DNA of 7,827 bases from an uncultured Anaerosolibacter sp. (GCA_937948705.1 CALECF010000036.1:1-7827); one strand, 5' to 3'; shown: positions 1 through 6,745, counted from the stretch's first letter. The notes: generated by a model from the letters alone, not told the origin. Program-made: numbers and translations.

Positions 1-579
1 GGCTGCTATTGTCTTAACAATAATCCCGATGATTTTACGAAATGGCTGGTGCAATTACTAGGTCCAGTTTTGCTAGGCGCGAAACCTGCAGAAATACTTA
101 GTTTTCCTAGAAACAATCAAGAGGGTATTGATAAAATGAAAATTATTAAGCAGGTATTCCATTGCTGCAGCAAAGTAGGCTATAAAGAGGTGAAAATCTC
201 CAACCACTGTACGAAGTTGTTTTTTTATCATAAAATTTCTTTGAATCAAGCCTTAGATGATTCGAGAAATTTAAAGTTTTTAGGATGCTTGGGATATCCC
301 AAAAGCTATGACATGGAGGGATATTTAAATTTCCTATTAGACAAAATGCAGACGGGAGAAATTCCCGATGAGATTGGGATTTTTCTAGGATATCCATTAA
401 AGGATGTTATTGGTTTTATAGGTCATACGTCGCTAAAGTTAACCAAGATCAATGGGTGGAGAGTCTATGGGGATCCAAGACTTTCAGATGAAAAATATAA
501 TTCATTCGTAAAGGCGAAGGAACATATGAAAAAGATGTTGGAGTATGATACGCCCATCCATATCGTACAATCTGCATAG
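1..579 (+). CDS. DUF3793 family protein, 5' end outside window
   Basis: The reading frame is open from base 1 to the TAG at 577-579 (192 residues visible). The protein resembles DUF3793, a small, probably cytosolic family of unknown function found mostly in clostridia. Family-like features are an early segment with GPVLLGAKPAEIL (residues about 21-33), a central LKFLGCLGYP (about 92-101), and a conserved second half with PDEIGIFLGYPLKDVIGFIG followed by GWRVYGDP. The only usual in-frame start codon inside the window is the GTG at 49. Starting there would cut into the conserved N-terminal segment, and it lacks a convincing ribosome binding site, so the true start is probably a little upstream of the window. 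Three Cys residues lie at about positions 2, 4 and 70-71, but no metal site can be claimed. It faces the fur-like gene across a shared hairpin. From memory, DUF3793 genes often sit near flavodoxin or iron-uptake genes, so a link to iron is possible but unproven. Confidence 0.8.
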   Translation, partial: GCYCLNNNPDDFTKWLVQLLGPVLLGAKPAEILSFPRNNQEGIDKMKIIKQVFHCCSKVGYKEVKISNHCTKLFFYHKISLNQALDDSRNLKFLGCLGYPKSYDMEGYLNFLLDKMQTGEIPDEIGIFLGYPLKDVIGFIGHTSLKLTKINGWRVYGDPRLSDEKYNSFVKAKEHMKKMLEYDTPIHIVQSA

Positions 580-588
580 GCCATAGAC

Positions 589-642
589 AGTAACATGAAA
601 AGGATCACTATCCTATGAGGGAGTGATCCTTTTCATGTTACT
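589..642. terminator. Bidirectional terminator hairpin between DUF3793 gene and fur-like gene
   Basis: A perfect 21-bp inverted repeat has arms at 589-609 and 622-642. The GC-richer core (GGATCACT paired with AGTGATCC) is flanked by AAAA on one side and TTTT on the other, so on either strand the core is followed by TTTTCATGTT. This symmetry suits termination of both convergent genes. The right arm includes the first two bases of the fur-like stop codon (641-643, minus strand). Confidence 0.85.
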
Positions 643-1066
643 ATATTCTTTGGCATTTTTGACAATAGCCGTATAATTCAAATTTATGGTCTGTGAGGGT
701 GAAGTTTTTAGAACCAAGTTTTTTCTGAAGATCTGCTATAGGGCAAAAATCAATATTCTCTGTTTTACCGCAGCCCTTGCAAATGAGATGGTGATGATGG
801 GCATCGGAGCAGACCAACTCGTAGCTATAGGCACCCTCCCTGATTTGTGTCTTATGAATGATATGGGTATTCACAAGGATTTCTAGATTTCGATAAATTG
901 TAGAAAAGTTAGTTTGAGCATATTTATCCTTGGATTTCAAATATATCTCTTCGGCTGAAAGGAAATGCCCTTGGTGCTCAACCAATACGTCGATAATGGC
1001 TTTTCGTTGGTTGGTTAGTTTATATCCATGTTCTTTCAATTTATCTTCAATGTATTTTTTATCCAT
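641..1066 (-). CDS. Fur-family metal-responsive transcriptional regulator
   Basis: This is a 141-residue Fur/Zur/PerR-superfamily repressor: a cytosolic dimer that binds DNA when loaded with metal. The N-terminal winged helix shows GYKLTNQRKAIIDVL (residues 14-28), HFLSAEEIY (34-42) and the recognition-helix region NFSTIYRNLEIL (53-64). The C-terminal dimerisation and metal domain has the HHHH cluster (90-93), the CxxC pair C96/C99 and a second pair C135/C138, together the usual structural zinc site. The start is the ATG at 1066, because GGGAGTGA lies about 9 nt upstream and the length is normal for the family. The frame continues upstream to 1156, but those 30 residues look nothing like Fur and run through the promoter. 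Whether it senses iron, zinc, manganese or peroxide cannot be settled from sequence alone. It is monocistronic, with its own promoter and a shared 3' hairpin. Confidence 0.93.
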   Translation of the reverse strand: MDKKYIEDKLKEHGYKLTNQRKAIIDVLVEHQGHFLSAEEIYLKSKDKYAQTNFSTIYRNLEILVNTHIIHKTQIREGAYSYELVCSDAHHHHLICKGCGKTENIDFCPIADLQKKLGSKNFTLTDHKFELYGYCQKCQRI

Positions 1067-1095
1067 TAAGATGCTCACTCCCAAGGGTTCGATTA

Positions 1096-1115
1096 ATACT
1101 ATTTTATTATAGTAT
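1096..1115. promoter_or_regulatory. Candidate operator dyad over the fur-like promoter
   Basis: The inverted repeat ATACTAT (1096-1102), 6 nt, ATAGTAT (1109-1115) covers the -10 element of the fur-like gene. Fur-family regulators often control their own genes through AT-rich dyads at the promoter. The 7-6-7 spacing does not match the classical 7-1-7 Fur or PerR box, so the assignment is an inference. Confidence 0.35.
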
Positions 1116-1134
1116 AACCGTAGATACAATGAAA
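1101..1134 (-). promoter_or_regulatory. Promoter of the fur-like gene
   Basis: On the minus strand a perfect -10 TATAAT (plus 1106-1111) lies 17 nt downstream of a weak -35 TTTCAT (plus 1129-1134). A second reading uses TTGTAT (1124-1129), 17 nt, then TAAAAT (1101-1106). Both would start transcription roughly 30-40 nt ahead of the ATG at 1066. Confidence 0.6.
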
Positions 1135-1156
1135 AAATAAAAGAGTCGATCGCCAT

Positions 1157-1312
1157 AGGCAGCTCAAGCCTTTAAAAAAAGATGAAATAGATACAAGGTT
1201 TTTAAAAACCCATGTAGAAGTGATAAAAGACGTAGATGCATATTTCTATTTCATTAGGAAAAATTTTACGGCTAATTCCTAACAATGAACCGTATGAAGA
1301 GGGGGAAATGAT
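1157..1312 (+). other. Leader region of the DppA-like gene
   Basis: The stretch between the fur-like promoter and the DppA-like gene holds no coding sequence that I can support. It contains a perfect 14-bp palindrome GGTTTTTAAAAACC (1197-1210) and an inverted repeat TTAGGAA (1254-1260) / TTCCTAA (1276-1282) with a 15-nt spacer. Either could be a regulator site. The ribosome binding site GAGGGGGA (about 1299-1306) decides the start of the next gene. I found no convincing -35/-10 pair, though a promoter is expected here. Confidence 0.4.
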
Positions 1313-2113
1313 ATGAAGGTTTACATTAGTGCAGATATGGAAGGTATCACTGGAATAACCCATTGGAATGAAACGGATAAGCTCAAAAGTGACTATGGAT
1401 ACTTCGTAGAGCAGATGACCAGAGAGGTAGCGGCAGCTTGTGAAGGGGCAATAAAGGGCGGTGCTACAGAGATTTGGGTGAAGGATGCCCATGAAACAGG
1501 AAGGAATATTGATCCTAGTGCCCTTCCTGAGAATGTAAGACTTATTCGAGGTTGGAGTGGACATCCATACGCTATGGTTCAGGGATTGGATCCATCCTTT
1601 GATGCACTATTATTTATAGGGTATCATTCTTGGGCAGGATCTAACTATAATCCACTGGCTCATACCATGGATGCCCACGGCATTCAATATATTAAGATCA
1701 ATGATCAGTATGCCAGTGAATTTATGATTCACGCCTATGCTGCGGCATCCTTGGGCGTACCAGTGGCATTTATTAGTGGAGATAAGGGATTGATGGACGA
1801 GGCAAAAGTGTTGAATGTCAATATGAGAACCCTGGCAGTAAATGAAGGTATTGGAGACTCCACCATCAGTATTCATCCCCATGTGGCTGTAGAGCAAATG
1901 AAAAAAGAAGTGGAGGTGGCATTGAAAGGGAATTTGGAGCTATGTAGTATTAAAGTTCCAGAAAAATTTCAAGTAGAAATTTCTTTTGCGGAGCATAAAA
2001 AGGCATATAAAGCTTCCTTTTACCCAGGAGTAAAGCAATTATCTGCCCATGGGGTAGCGTTCGAAGCCAAAGATTATTTTGAAGTACTGAGAATGATGTC
2101 CTTTGTATTATAA
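1313..2113 (+). CDS. DppA-like M55 family zinc D-aminopeptidase
   Basis: The product is 266 residues (B. subtilis DppA has 274) and matches the peptidase M55 family. These are cytosolic zinc enzymes, decameric in DppA, that release D-amino acids from the N-terminus of short peptides. The family's metal and catalytic residues can be placed at nearly the known positions: D8 and E10 in ISADMEGITGI, H60 in VKDAHETGRN, H105 in FIGYHSWAG, the likely catalytic H117 in PLAHTM, and E136 in YASEFMIHA. The start ATG is preceded at suitable distance by GAGGGGGA. It stands alone: the fur-like gene upstream is divergent, the YibE/F gene downstream is convergent, and there is no dpp dipeptide transporter beside it as in Bacillus. 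A role in recycling D-Ala-containing cell-wall peptides is an inference from the family. Confidence 0.92.
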   Translation: MKVYISADMEGITGITHWNETDKLKSDYGYFVEQMTREVAAACEGAIKGGATEIWVKDAHETGRNIDPSALPENVRLIRGWSGHPYAMVQGLDPSFDALLFIGYHSWAGSNYNPLAHTMDAHGIQYIKINDQYASEFMIHAYAAASLGVPVAFISGDKGLMDEAKVLNVNMRTLAVNEGIGDSTISIHPHVAVEQMKKEVEVALKGNLELCSIKVPEKFQVEISFAEHKKAYKASFYPGVKQLSAHGVAFEAKDYFEVLRMMSFVL

Positions 2114-2115
2114 TA

Positions 2116-2157
2116 ATACATCCCATGGAGCGCGTTAACGCTCTCCATGGGATGTAT
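2116..2157. terminator. Terminator of the DppA-like gene, overlapping the 3' end of the YibE/F gene
   Basis: A 15-bp perfect stem (2116-2130 with 2143-2157), one mismatch, then a GCG/CGC extension closes a TTAA loop. On the plus strand it is followed by CTTCTTTTTTTCC, a good U-tract, so it should terminate the DppA-like transcript. The stop codon of the convergent YibE/F gene (2135-2137) lies in the loop, and the right arm encodes that protein's last residues. On the minus strand the U-tract is poor. Confidence 0.85.
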
Positions 2158-3223
2158 CTTCTTTTTTTCCTTTTTTGATAAAGAAGCTGGATGCTAGGGC
2201 GGTGATTGGGATCGCGATCACTAGTCCGATACTGCCGGTCAAGGAACGAATGACCTCTGTGGCGATGATATCCAGGTTAAGGATTTTTACAAAGGAGGTT
2301 TCATAGGCCATGAACAGGAGCAACAGAGGGATGGAGCTGCCTGTGTAAGCCAGTATTAACGTGTTGGTCATGGTTCCCATGACATCTTGACCTACATTCA
2401 TCCCCGAGGCAAAAAGTTCCTTTCGGGTTAAGTTAGGATTGACACGATGAATTTCTTCGATGGAGGATGCGATGGACATACCAATATCCATCACGGCACC
2501 TAAGGAACCTAAGATAATACCAGAGAAAAGTAATCCTTTAAAATCAAATGCGATGGCTTGGGGGATATAGGTAAGCATGACTGCTTCTTCACTGCTCATC
2601 CCCGTTAATCGAACCTTACTGCCTATAAAATACGCCAAAAGTCCTGCCGTAAGGACTCCGCCTGTTGTGCCTAGGATGGCGGACATGCTTTTGCTGTTGA
2701 TGCCTGCAACGATGAATAAGGTAACAATGGTAATAAAAATCGAAGTTGCGATGGTAATTGGGACAGGGTGATAGCCTTTCAATATCAAAGGCAGCAACAC
2801 CTTTAGGATTGTAAACAATGTAATGGTTAGGGTGATCACAGCTTTAAGGCCCTTTTTTCTGCCGATGACAAGAATCAAGGCTACAAAAAAGATACCCAAG
2901 TATATGGCATAGTTTTGTCGCATGTAATCAGCAATAAAAACCTCAATGGTGTCATCCTGCTCTTCAATAACAACAACCACTTTATCATTTGCCTTCACAG
3001 GAAAATCATAGATAAAATTGCCTGAAAGATGGTTCACGGTCTCGATGGTTCTTCCCTTATAGGTGCCGCTGGTAATCCTTAATTGAACGTGCTGGGATGC
3101 CTCATCAAGGTCTGTTACTTCCAGCACTACAGCCGTTTCTGTATGACTTTGAATTTCCTCGCCATATGTAGGGATGGTGAATAAAATGCTTAGGAGTATC
3201 GTAAGTAGAATCAGTTTTTTCAT
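2135..3223 (-). CDS. YibE/F family multi-pass membrane protein
   Basis: The 362-residue protein matches the YibE/F family, an integral membrane family with no firmly established biochemical role. It starts with a signal-peptide-like segment (residues 1-21, KK then a hydrophobic run ending PTYG/EE). An extracytoplasmic beta-rich domain follows (about 22-102, with VVLEVTD, VQLRITSGTYKGR and VVVVIEEQDD). About seven membrane helices follow, near 105-121, 126-148, 154-174, 182-202, 228-250, 284-306 and 327-350. The most family-like stretches are LGSLGAVMDIGMSIASSIEE (238-257) and GMNVGQDVMGTMTNTLILAY (274-293). The C-terminus is short and lysine-rich. The start is firm: AGGAGG lies 7-8 nt before the ATG. 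It is transcribed alone, separated from the upstream DUF3787 gene by a terminator. A transport function is often assumed for the family, but nothing here names a substrate. Confidence 0.9.
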   Translation of the reverse strand: MKKLILLTILLSILFTIPTYGEEIQSHTETAVVLEVTDLDEASQHVQLRITSGTYKGRTIETVNHLSGNFIYDFPVKANDKVVVVIEEQDDTIEVFIADYMRQNYAIYLGIFFVALILVIGRKKGLKAVITLTITLFTILKVLLPLILKGYHPVPITIATSIFITIVTLFIVAGINSKSMSAILGTTGGVLTAGLLAYFIGSKVRLTGMSSEEAVMLTYIPQAIAFDFKGLLFSGIILGSLGAVMDIGMSIASSIEEIHRVNPNLTRKELFASGMNVGQDVMGTMTNTLILAYTGSSIPLLLLFMAYETSFVKILNLDIIATEVIRSLTGSIGLVIAIPITALASSFFIKKGKKEDTSHGER

Positions 3224-3251
3224 TCTTTGCCTCCTGGAGAATTTTTATATT

Positions 3252-3260
3252 ATTATAACA
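3252..3260 (-). promoter_or_regulatory. Extended -10 promoter element of the YibE/F gene
   Basis: The minus strand reads TGTTATAAT, a perfect TATAAT (plus 3252-3257) with the TGn extension (plus 3258-3260). The -35 position is weak (TTCGTC, 18 nt upstream), which is acceptable for an extended -10 promoter. It lies about 30 nt before the start codon. Confidence 0.55.
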
Positions 3261-3298
3261 TGGGAGACAAAAAAAGACGAATCAGTCCCTCAAAAACC

Positions 3299-3343
3299 AA
3301 ATTAAAAAACCTTCGAAGGTGAAGCTCGAAGGTTTTTTAATTT
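3299..3343 (-). terminator. Rho-independent terminator of the DUF3787 gene
   Basis: A perfect 18-bp stem has arms at 3299-3316 and 3326-3343 with a 9-nt loop. On the minus strand the core ACCTTCGA/TCGAAGGT is followed by TTTTTTAATTTGG, a typical U-tract. It begins one base beyond the stop codon of the DUF3787 gene and keeps that transcript separate from the YibE/F gene. Confidence 0.85.
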
Positions 3344-3344
3344 G

Positions 3345-3500
3345 CTATTTTTTATTTTCTTCTACCCATTCCTTAGACTCAACAACACCAGTTTCGCTGG
3401 GGATAGGAACCCCTGTGTCCGATAATACATGATCTACATCTGCCCAAGCAGCCGTTACATCCGTGCCTAAAATAGTTTTTTCACCATTTGGATTTGACAT
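3345..3500 (-). CDS. DUF3787 family small protein (51 aa)
   Basis: This short gene runs from the ATG at 3500 to the TAG at 3345-3347. The product begins MSNPNGEKTILGTDVTAAWA and ends with a conserved-looking part containing VPIPSETGVVESKEWVEEN. The TAAWA motif, the VPIPSE motif and the terminal KEWV-ENxK pattern match what I know of DUF3787, a small clostridial family of unknown function. There is no signal peptide, membrane segment or cysteine; the protein is small, acidic and probably cytosolic. Support for a real gene comes from AAGGGAG 8 nt ahead of the ATG, a plausible promoter upstream and a strong terminator right after the stop. It is divergent from the kinase operon, with 208 nt between the two starts. 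No function can be assigned. Confidence 0.85.
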   Translation of the reverse strand: MSNPNGEKTILGTDVTAAWADVDHVLSDTGVPIPSETGVVESKEWVEENKK

Positions 3501-3522
3501 AGGAACAACTCCCTTCTATTTA

Positions 3523-3552
3523 TTTATGGAATCACAATAGGATATAAGTCAA
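3523..3552 (-). promoter_or_regulatory. Candidate promoter of the DUF3787 gene
   Basis: On the minus strand TTGACT (plus 3547-3552) is followed after 18 nt by CATAAA (plus 3523-3528). The -35 is 5/6 and the -10 is 4/6 to the sigma-A consensus. The distance to the ribosome binding site and the ATG at 3500 is suitable. Confidence 0.45.
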
Positions 3553-3708
3553 CTGAGTATTTTCTATTGGGATATATACCCAGAAGGAGGCAAACTAAAC
3601 GTTTAATGGAGAAATATTCTAGTGGAGACCTTTCAAACAATGCAGGAATTTTGGGGAAAAATGTCGAATGATTTCCTGTAAATACTATCTAAACACAGGA
3701 GAATCTAA
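3553..3708 (+). other. Leader region of the kinase operon
   Basis: No clear sigma-A promoter is visible on the plus strand, although one is expected. The leader contains a 10-bp palindrome TAAACGTTTA (3596-3605) and an isolated AAGGAGG (3584-3590). CAGGAA (3643-3648) can pair with TTCCTG (3673-3678). The latter overlaps TCCTGT (3674-3679), which can also pair with ACAGGA (3695-3700), part of the kinase ribosome binding site AGGAGA (3697-3702). No known riboswitch class is recognisable. Confidence 0.35.
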
Positions 3709-6369
3709 ATGAAGATAAGAATAAAAGATTTACTGAAGAGCAAGATTTTTTTAAGACAAATAGTATCCTATTTACTCATTATCTGTATTACCTTTGCCAG
3801 CTTTGCCATCGTCTTGCTGACAATCACGAGGATTGCCATTGAAAAGCAGCAGCTCTCCATGGTGGAGAACTATCGCAGGGAAGTGGCAGAAACGATGCAT
3901 CGATGGCTCCGCGGAAGAATTCACAGTATAAAGAGTCAGGCATTGTATTTGGAACAAATGGAAGAGAGCCTAGGGAAAGATGTGATTAAAGATATCATCA
4001 ATAGGCAGATGACATGGGATAAAAATTTCTATGACATCATGATCATAGATAGTCAAGGAAATATTATAAATTCCCGAGACGGAAAGTTAGACCACATTAA
4101 TCTAGCAGACCGACAGTATTTCAAAAACGGAATGATGGGAGTTTCTACCGTGACTGGTTTTTTTAAGGACAGGAAGGGTGGGAATCCTATCATGGCTATT
4201 TCGCGTCCCATATCCATTCAGGGAAAACCCGAGTATATACTGGCTGGGTATATCACCTTGGAACGTTTCAAGGAAATGGCAGAAACCTTGAGCTTGGGGG
4301 ATTTTGGACATGCCTATCTAGTAGATGCTGAGGGAACATTTATCACTGATAGTGCGTTTATTCTAGAATTTATTGAAGGCGGTGGGATCGTCAACAAAGA
4401 TAAATATAGATTAAACACCGATGCAGTGAACCATGTCATAAAAAAGGAACAAGGTACAGGAAAATATAAGGATTTTATGGGGGACAAGGTTTTTGGTTCC
4501 TATGAATGGTTGGAGGATATTCAGGCAGGAATTATCGTAGAATTCAAGGATGCCATGGTGATGAAGCCCATTCGCAATTTGTTAGGTACCCTAGGAGCCA
4601 TTGGGGCAATCATTATTGCCTTTGGGATGTTGTTCGCCATTCTATTTACCCGTAGAATTATCGGACCAATTGAATCTCTTATTTATGCTTCAAAGAATAT
4701 TGCTTCTCAGAACTATCAAGCACCACTGGATATAAGTACCAATAGCGAATTGGATATCTTGGTGGAACAGTTTAATCAAATGCAGATGGCTATCAGTGCT
4801 AGGGAAGGGCTATTAGAAAAGAAAAATCAAGAATTAAAATCCCAAAGAGCAGAAGCAATAGAAGCCAACAAGCTAAAGAGTCAGTTTCTGGCCAACATGT
4901 CCCATGAGCTAAGAACACCACTGAATTCCATTATTGGCTTCACAACTCGGGTAATTAAGAAAACAGGAGATACGTTACCGCCAGTTCAATTAGAAAACCT
5001 CACTATCGTCAAGGAAGAGGCCCAGCATCTATTGGAATTAATCAATAATTTGTTGGATTATTCGAAGGTAGAGGCAGGGAAGATGGAGGTGTATCCAGAG
5101 TCCTTCAACCTCATCAAAGTTGCTGGGGAAGTACGTACTATGGCGATGAATTTAACAGATGGAAAATCCATTGACTATGTAGAAAGCTTCTATAATACTG
5201 AAACAATTCCAATTTTTAATGATCGATTAAAGATTAAGCAAATTCTAATCAATCTTTTGAGCAATGCATTCAAATATTCAGAAAAGGGAACCATCAAGTT
5301 TTCCATTGATCAACAGGGCGATGTCTATCGGTTGATTGTGGAGGATCAGGGCATTGGCATTGATCCAGAGGATATTGATAATATCTTCGACGAATTTAGA
5401 CAGATAGATGGCTCTTATACAAGGAAGGTAGGCGGTACGGGTCTAGGCTTGTCTATCACCAAACGGTTTATTGAGATGTTGGGAGGGCGCATTGAGGTGA
5501 CCAGTACAGTCGATGTTGGAAGTCGGTTTACTGTGTATTTGCCAATGCGATATGAAGTCTTGAGCGAACATTATGATCAAGTATTGGATGTAGATGCTAT
5601 ACTATGCCCTTCTAAGAAGAGGGTTGTGTGCATTGATGATGATCACAATGTACAGAAATTGTATCGTCAGTATTTAGATGAAGAAGGATACAATGTGATT
5701 GCGTTGGATGGAAAAGAAAATGTGATAGAAAACATTCTTCGAATGATGCCAGATATCATTCTTTTAGATATTATGCTTCCAAATAAAGATGGATGGGAAC
5801 TGCTTGGAGAGCTAAAGAATCACCCACAGACCAAGAATATTCCAGTCATTATGGCATCGGTACTCAATGAAAGAAACCTTGCCTATAAATTAAGAGCAGA
5901 TGAGTATTTGGTCAAGCCTGTGACCCAGGAAGAATTGAGTCAGACCATTGCCAACACCATTGCTACTACCATGACAAATAAGAATGGGATTTATGTATTG
6001 GTGGCGGATGATGATGAAAATTATCTGAATCTCATGGGACAGTTTTTGAGAGAGGAAGGTATCCATTATGGCCTTGCTAGAAACGGTAAAGAGGCCTTAG
6101 AATGCATTGAGAGTAGAAAGCCAGATATATTGATCTTAGATATTATGATGCCTGAGAAGGACGGTTTTGATGTCATAGAGAGCGTGAAGCAGAGAAATGA
6201 GTGGGAGAGCATGGCCATTGTAGTTGTAACAGCCAAAAATTTAAACAATACAGAAAAAGATATATTGAGACACCGAGCAAATCATGTCATAGAAAAATCG
6301 GGTGTACATATTGAGTCTATAATGGAGATTTTATTACACCAGATAAAGGAGAAAACCAAGGATGCATAA
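3709..6369 (+). CDS. Membrane hybrid sensor histidine kinase (dCache-HAMP-HisKA-HATPase-REC-REC)
   Basis: The 886-residue protein has a transmembrane helix at about 17-42, an extracytoplasmic sensor at about 43-287, a second helix at about 291-314 and a HAMP linker at about 315-367. The sensor looks like a double Cache domain, with FYDIMIIDSQGNIINS, DRQYFKNG and HAYLVDAEGTFITDS. A short coiled coil (about 362-392) leads to HisKA with phospho-acceptor H399 in MSHELRTPLNSIIGF. The ATPase domain shows the N box (LLSNAFKYS, N519), G1 (EDQGIGI, D546), F box (IFDEF) and G2 (GGTGLGLSI). Receiver 1 (about 637-752) has D643-D645, D687, S717 and K736. Receiver 2 (about 762-880) has D767-D769, D811, T841 and K863. 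All core catalytic residues are present. No HPt domain is visible. AGGAGA 6 nt upstream supports the ATG. The stop overlaps the next gene by 8 nt. The ligand is unknown; dCache sensors commonly bind small molecules such as amino acids. Confidence 0.95.
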   Translation: MKIRIKDLLKSKIFLRQIVSYLLIICITFASFAIVLLTITRIAIEKQQLSMVENYRREVAETMHRWLRGRIHSIKSQALYLEQMEESLGKDVIKDIINRQMTWDKNFYDIMIIDSQGNIINSRDGKLDHINLADRQYFKNGMMGVSTVTGFFKDRKGGNPIMAISRPISIQGKPEYILAGYITLERFKEMAETLSLGDFGHAYLVDAEGTFITDSAFILEFIEGGGIVNKDKYRLNTDAVNHVIKKEQGTGKYKDFMGDKVFGSYEWLEDIQAGIIVEFKDAMVMKPIRNLLGTLGAIGAIIIAFGMLFAILFTRRIIGPIESLIYASKNIASQNYQAPLDISTNSELDILVEQFNQMQMAISAREGLLEKKNQELKSQRAEAIEANKLKSQFLANMSHELRTPLNSIIGFTTRVIKKTGDTLPPVQLENLTIVKEEAQHLLELINNLLDYSKVEAGKMEVYPESFNLIKVAGEVRTMAMNLTDGKSIDYVESFYNTETIPIFNDRLKIKQILINLLSNAFKYSEKGTIKFSIDQQGDVYRLIVEDQGIGIDPEDIDNIFDEFRQIDGSYTRKVGGTGLGLSITKRFIEMLGGRIEVTSTVDVGSRFTVYLPMRYEVLSEHYDQVLDVDAILCPSKKRVVCIDDDHNVQKLYRQYLDEEGYNVIALDGKENVIENILRMMPDIILLDIMLPNKDGWELLGELKNHPQTKNIPVIMASVLNERNLAYKLRADEYLVKPVTQEELSQTIANTIATTMTNKNGIYVLVADDDENYLNLMGQFLREEGIHYGLARNGKEALECIESRKPDILILDIMMPEKDGFDVIESVKQRNEWESMAIVVVTAKNLNNTEKDILRHRANHVIEKSGVHIESIMEILLHQIKEKTKDA

Positions 6370-6745
6370 GTTTCTTGTGGTAGAAGATACGCCTCACAAT
6401 ATGCGGTTAATAGAGCAGATTATTGAGGAGCTAGATGAAAGTATTCAAGTGGTGAAGGCTTATTCAGGGAAAGACGCCTTGTTTCTATGCGAAGAAACCA
6501 GCTATGATTTGATATTGATGGACATTTCTATGCCAGATATAGATGGAATTCACATTACAAAGCTGCTAAGGCAGTATTCACAATTACAAGACACTCCCAT
6601 TATTGCTGTAACAGCCTATGCCATGTCCTCAGAAGAAGAGACGTTTAGGGAAATATTTGATGATTATGTGTCGAAGCCAATTGATGAAGAACAGCTTTTG
6701 ATGACGATGAAGAAGTGGATGGAGGGAAATAGCTGTGGGAGCTAA
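6362..6745 (+). CDS. Single-domain response regulator, DivK/CheY-like
   Basis: The product is 127 residues and consists of one receiver domain with no output domain. Key residues are the acidic pair E8/D9, phospho-acceptor D54 in LILMDISMPDIDG, T84 in IIAVTAYAM and K105 in YVSKPID. The VTAYAM...YVSKPI pattern resembles DivK and phosphorelay receivers more than chemotaxis CheY. The start ATG overlaps the kinase stop (ATGCATAA), and AAGGAGA lies 9 nt upstream inside the kinase gene, so translational coupling is likely. It probably accepts phosphate from the kinase, either as a shuttle to the next gene's receiver or as an allosteric regulator of the kinase as DivK does. That role is inferred from context. 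Confidence 0.93.
   Translation: MHKFLVVEDTPHNMRLIEQIIEELDESIQVVKAYSGKDALFLCEETSYDLILMDISMPDIDGIHITKLLRQYSQLQDTPIIAVTAYAMSSEEETFREIFDDYVSKPIDEEQLLMTMKKWMEGNSCGS

Noticed and set aside
49..51. GTG at 49 as the real start of the DUF3793 gene
   Set aside because: The frame is open to base 1, family-like residues begin near this point, and there is no ribosome binding site in front of it. A start beyond the window edge is more likely.
146..397. Minus-strand ORF inside the DUF3793 gene
   Set aside because: It is antisense to a recognisable family, its translation resembles nothing, and it has no start signal.
1067..1156. 30-residue N-terminal extension of the fur-like protein starting at 1156
   Set aside because: It runs through the promoter, has no Fur-like residues, and the internal ATG at 1066 has a good ribosome binding site and gives the normal family length.
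1202..1564. Minus-strand ORF overlapping the start of the DppA-like gene
   Set aside because: It is antisense to a clear M55 coding region, has no ribosome binding site or family resemblance, and has shadow-like composition.
3606..3671. 21-codon ORF (MEKYSSGDLSNNAGILGKNV...) in the kinase leader as a leader peptide
   Set aside because: The only ribosome binding site candidate, AAGGAGG at 3584-3590, is 15 nt from the ATG, too far for efficient initiation, and the sequence resembles nothing I know.
3553..3708. c-di-GMP (GEMM) riboswitch ahead of the c-di-GMP-related operon
   Set aside because: I looked because of the downstream cyclase, but the conserved GEMM core and its receptor-like helices are not present.
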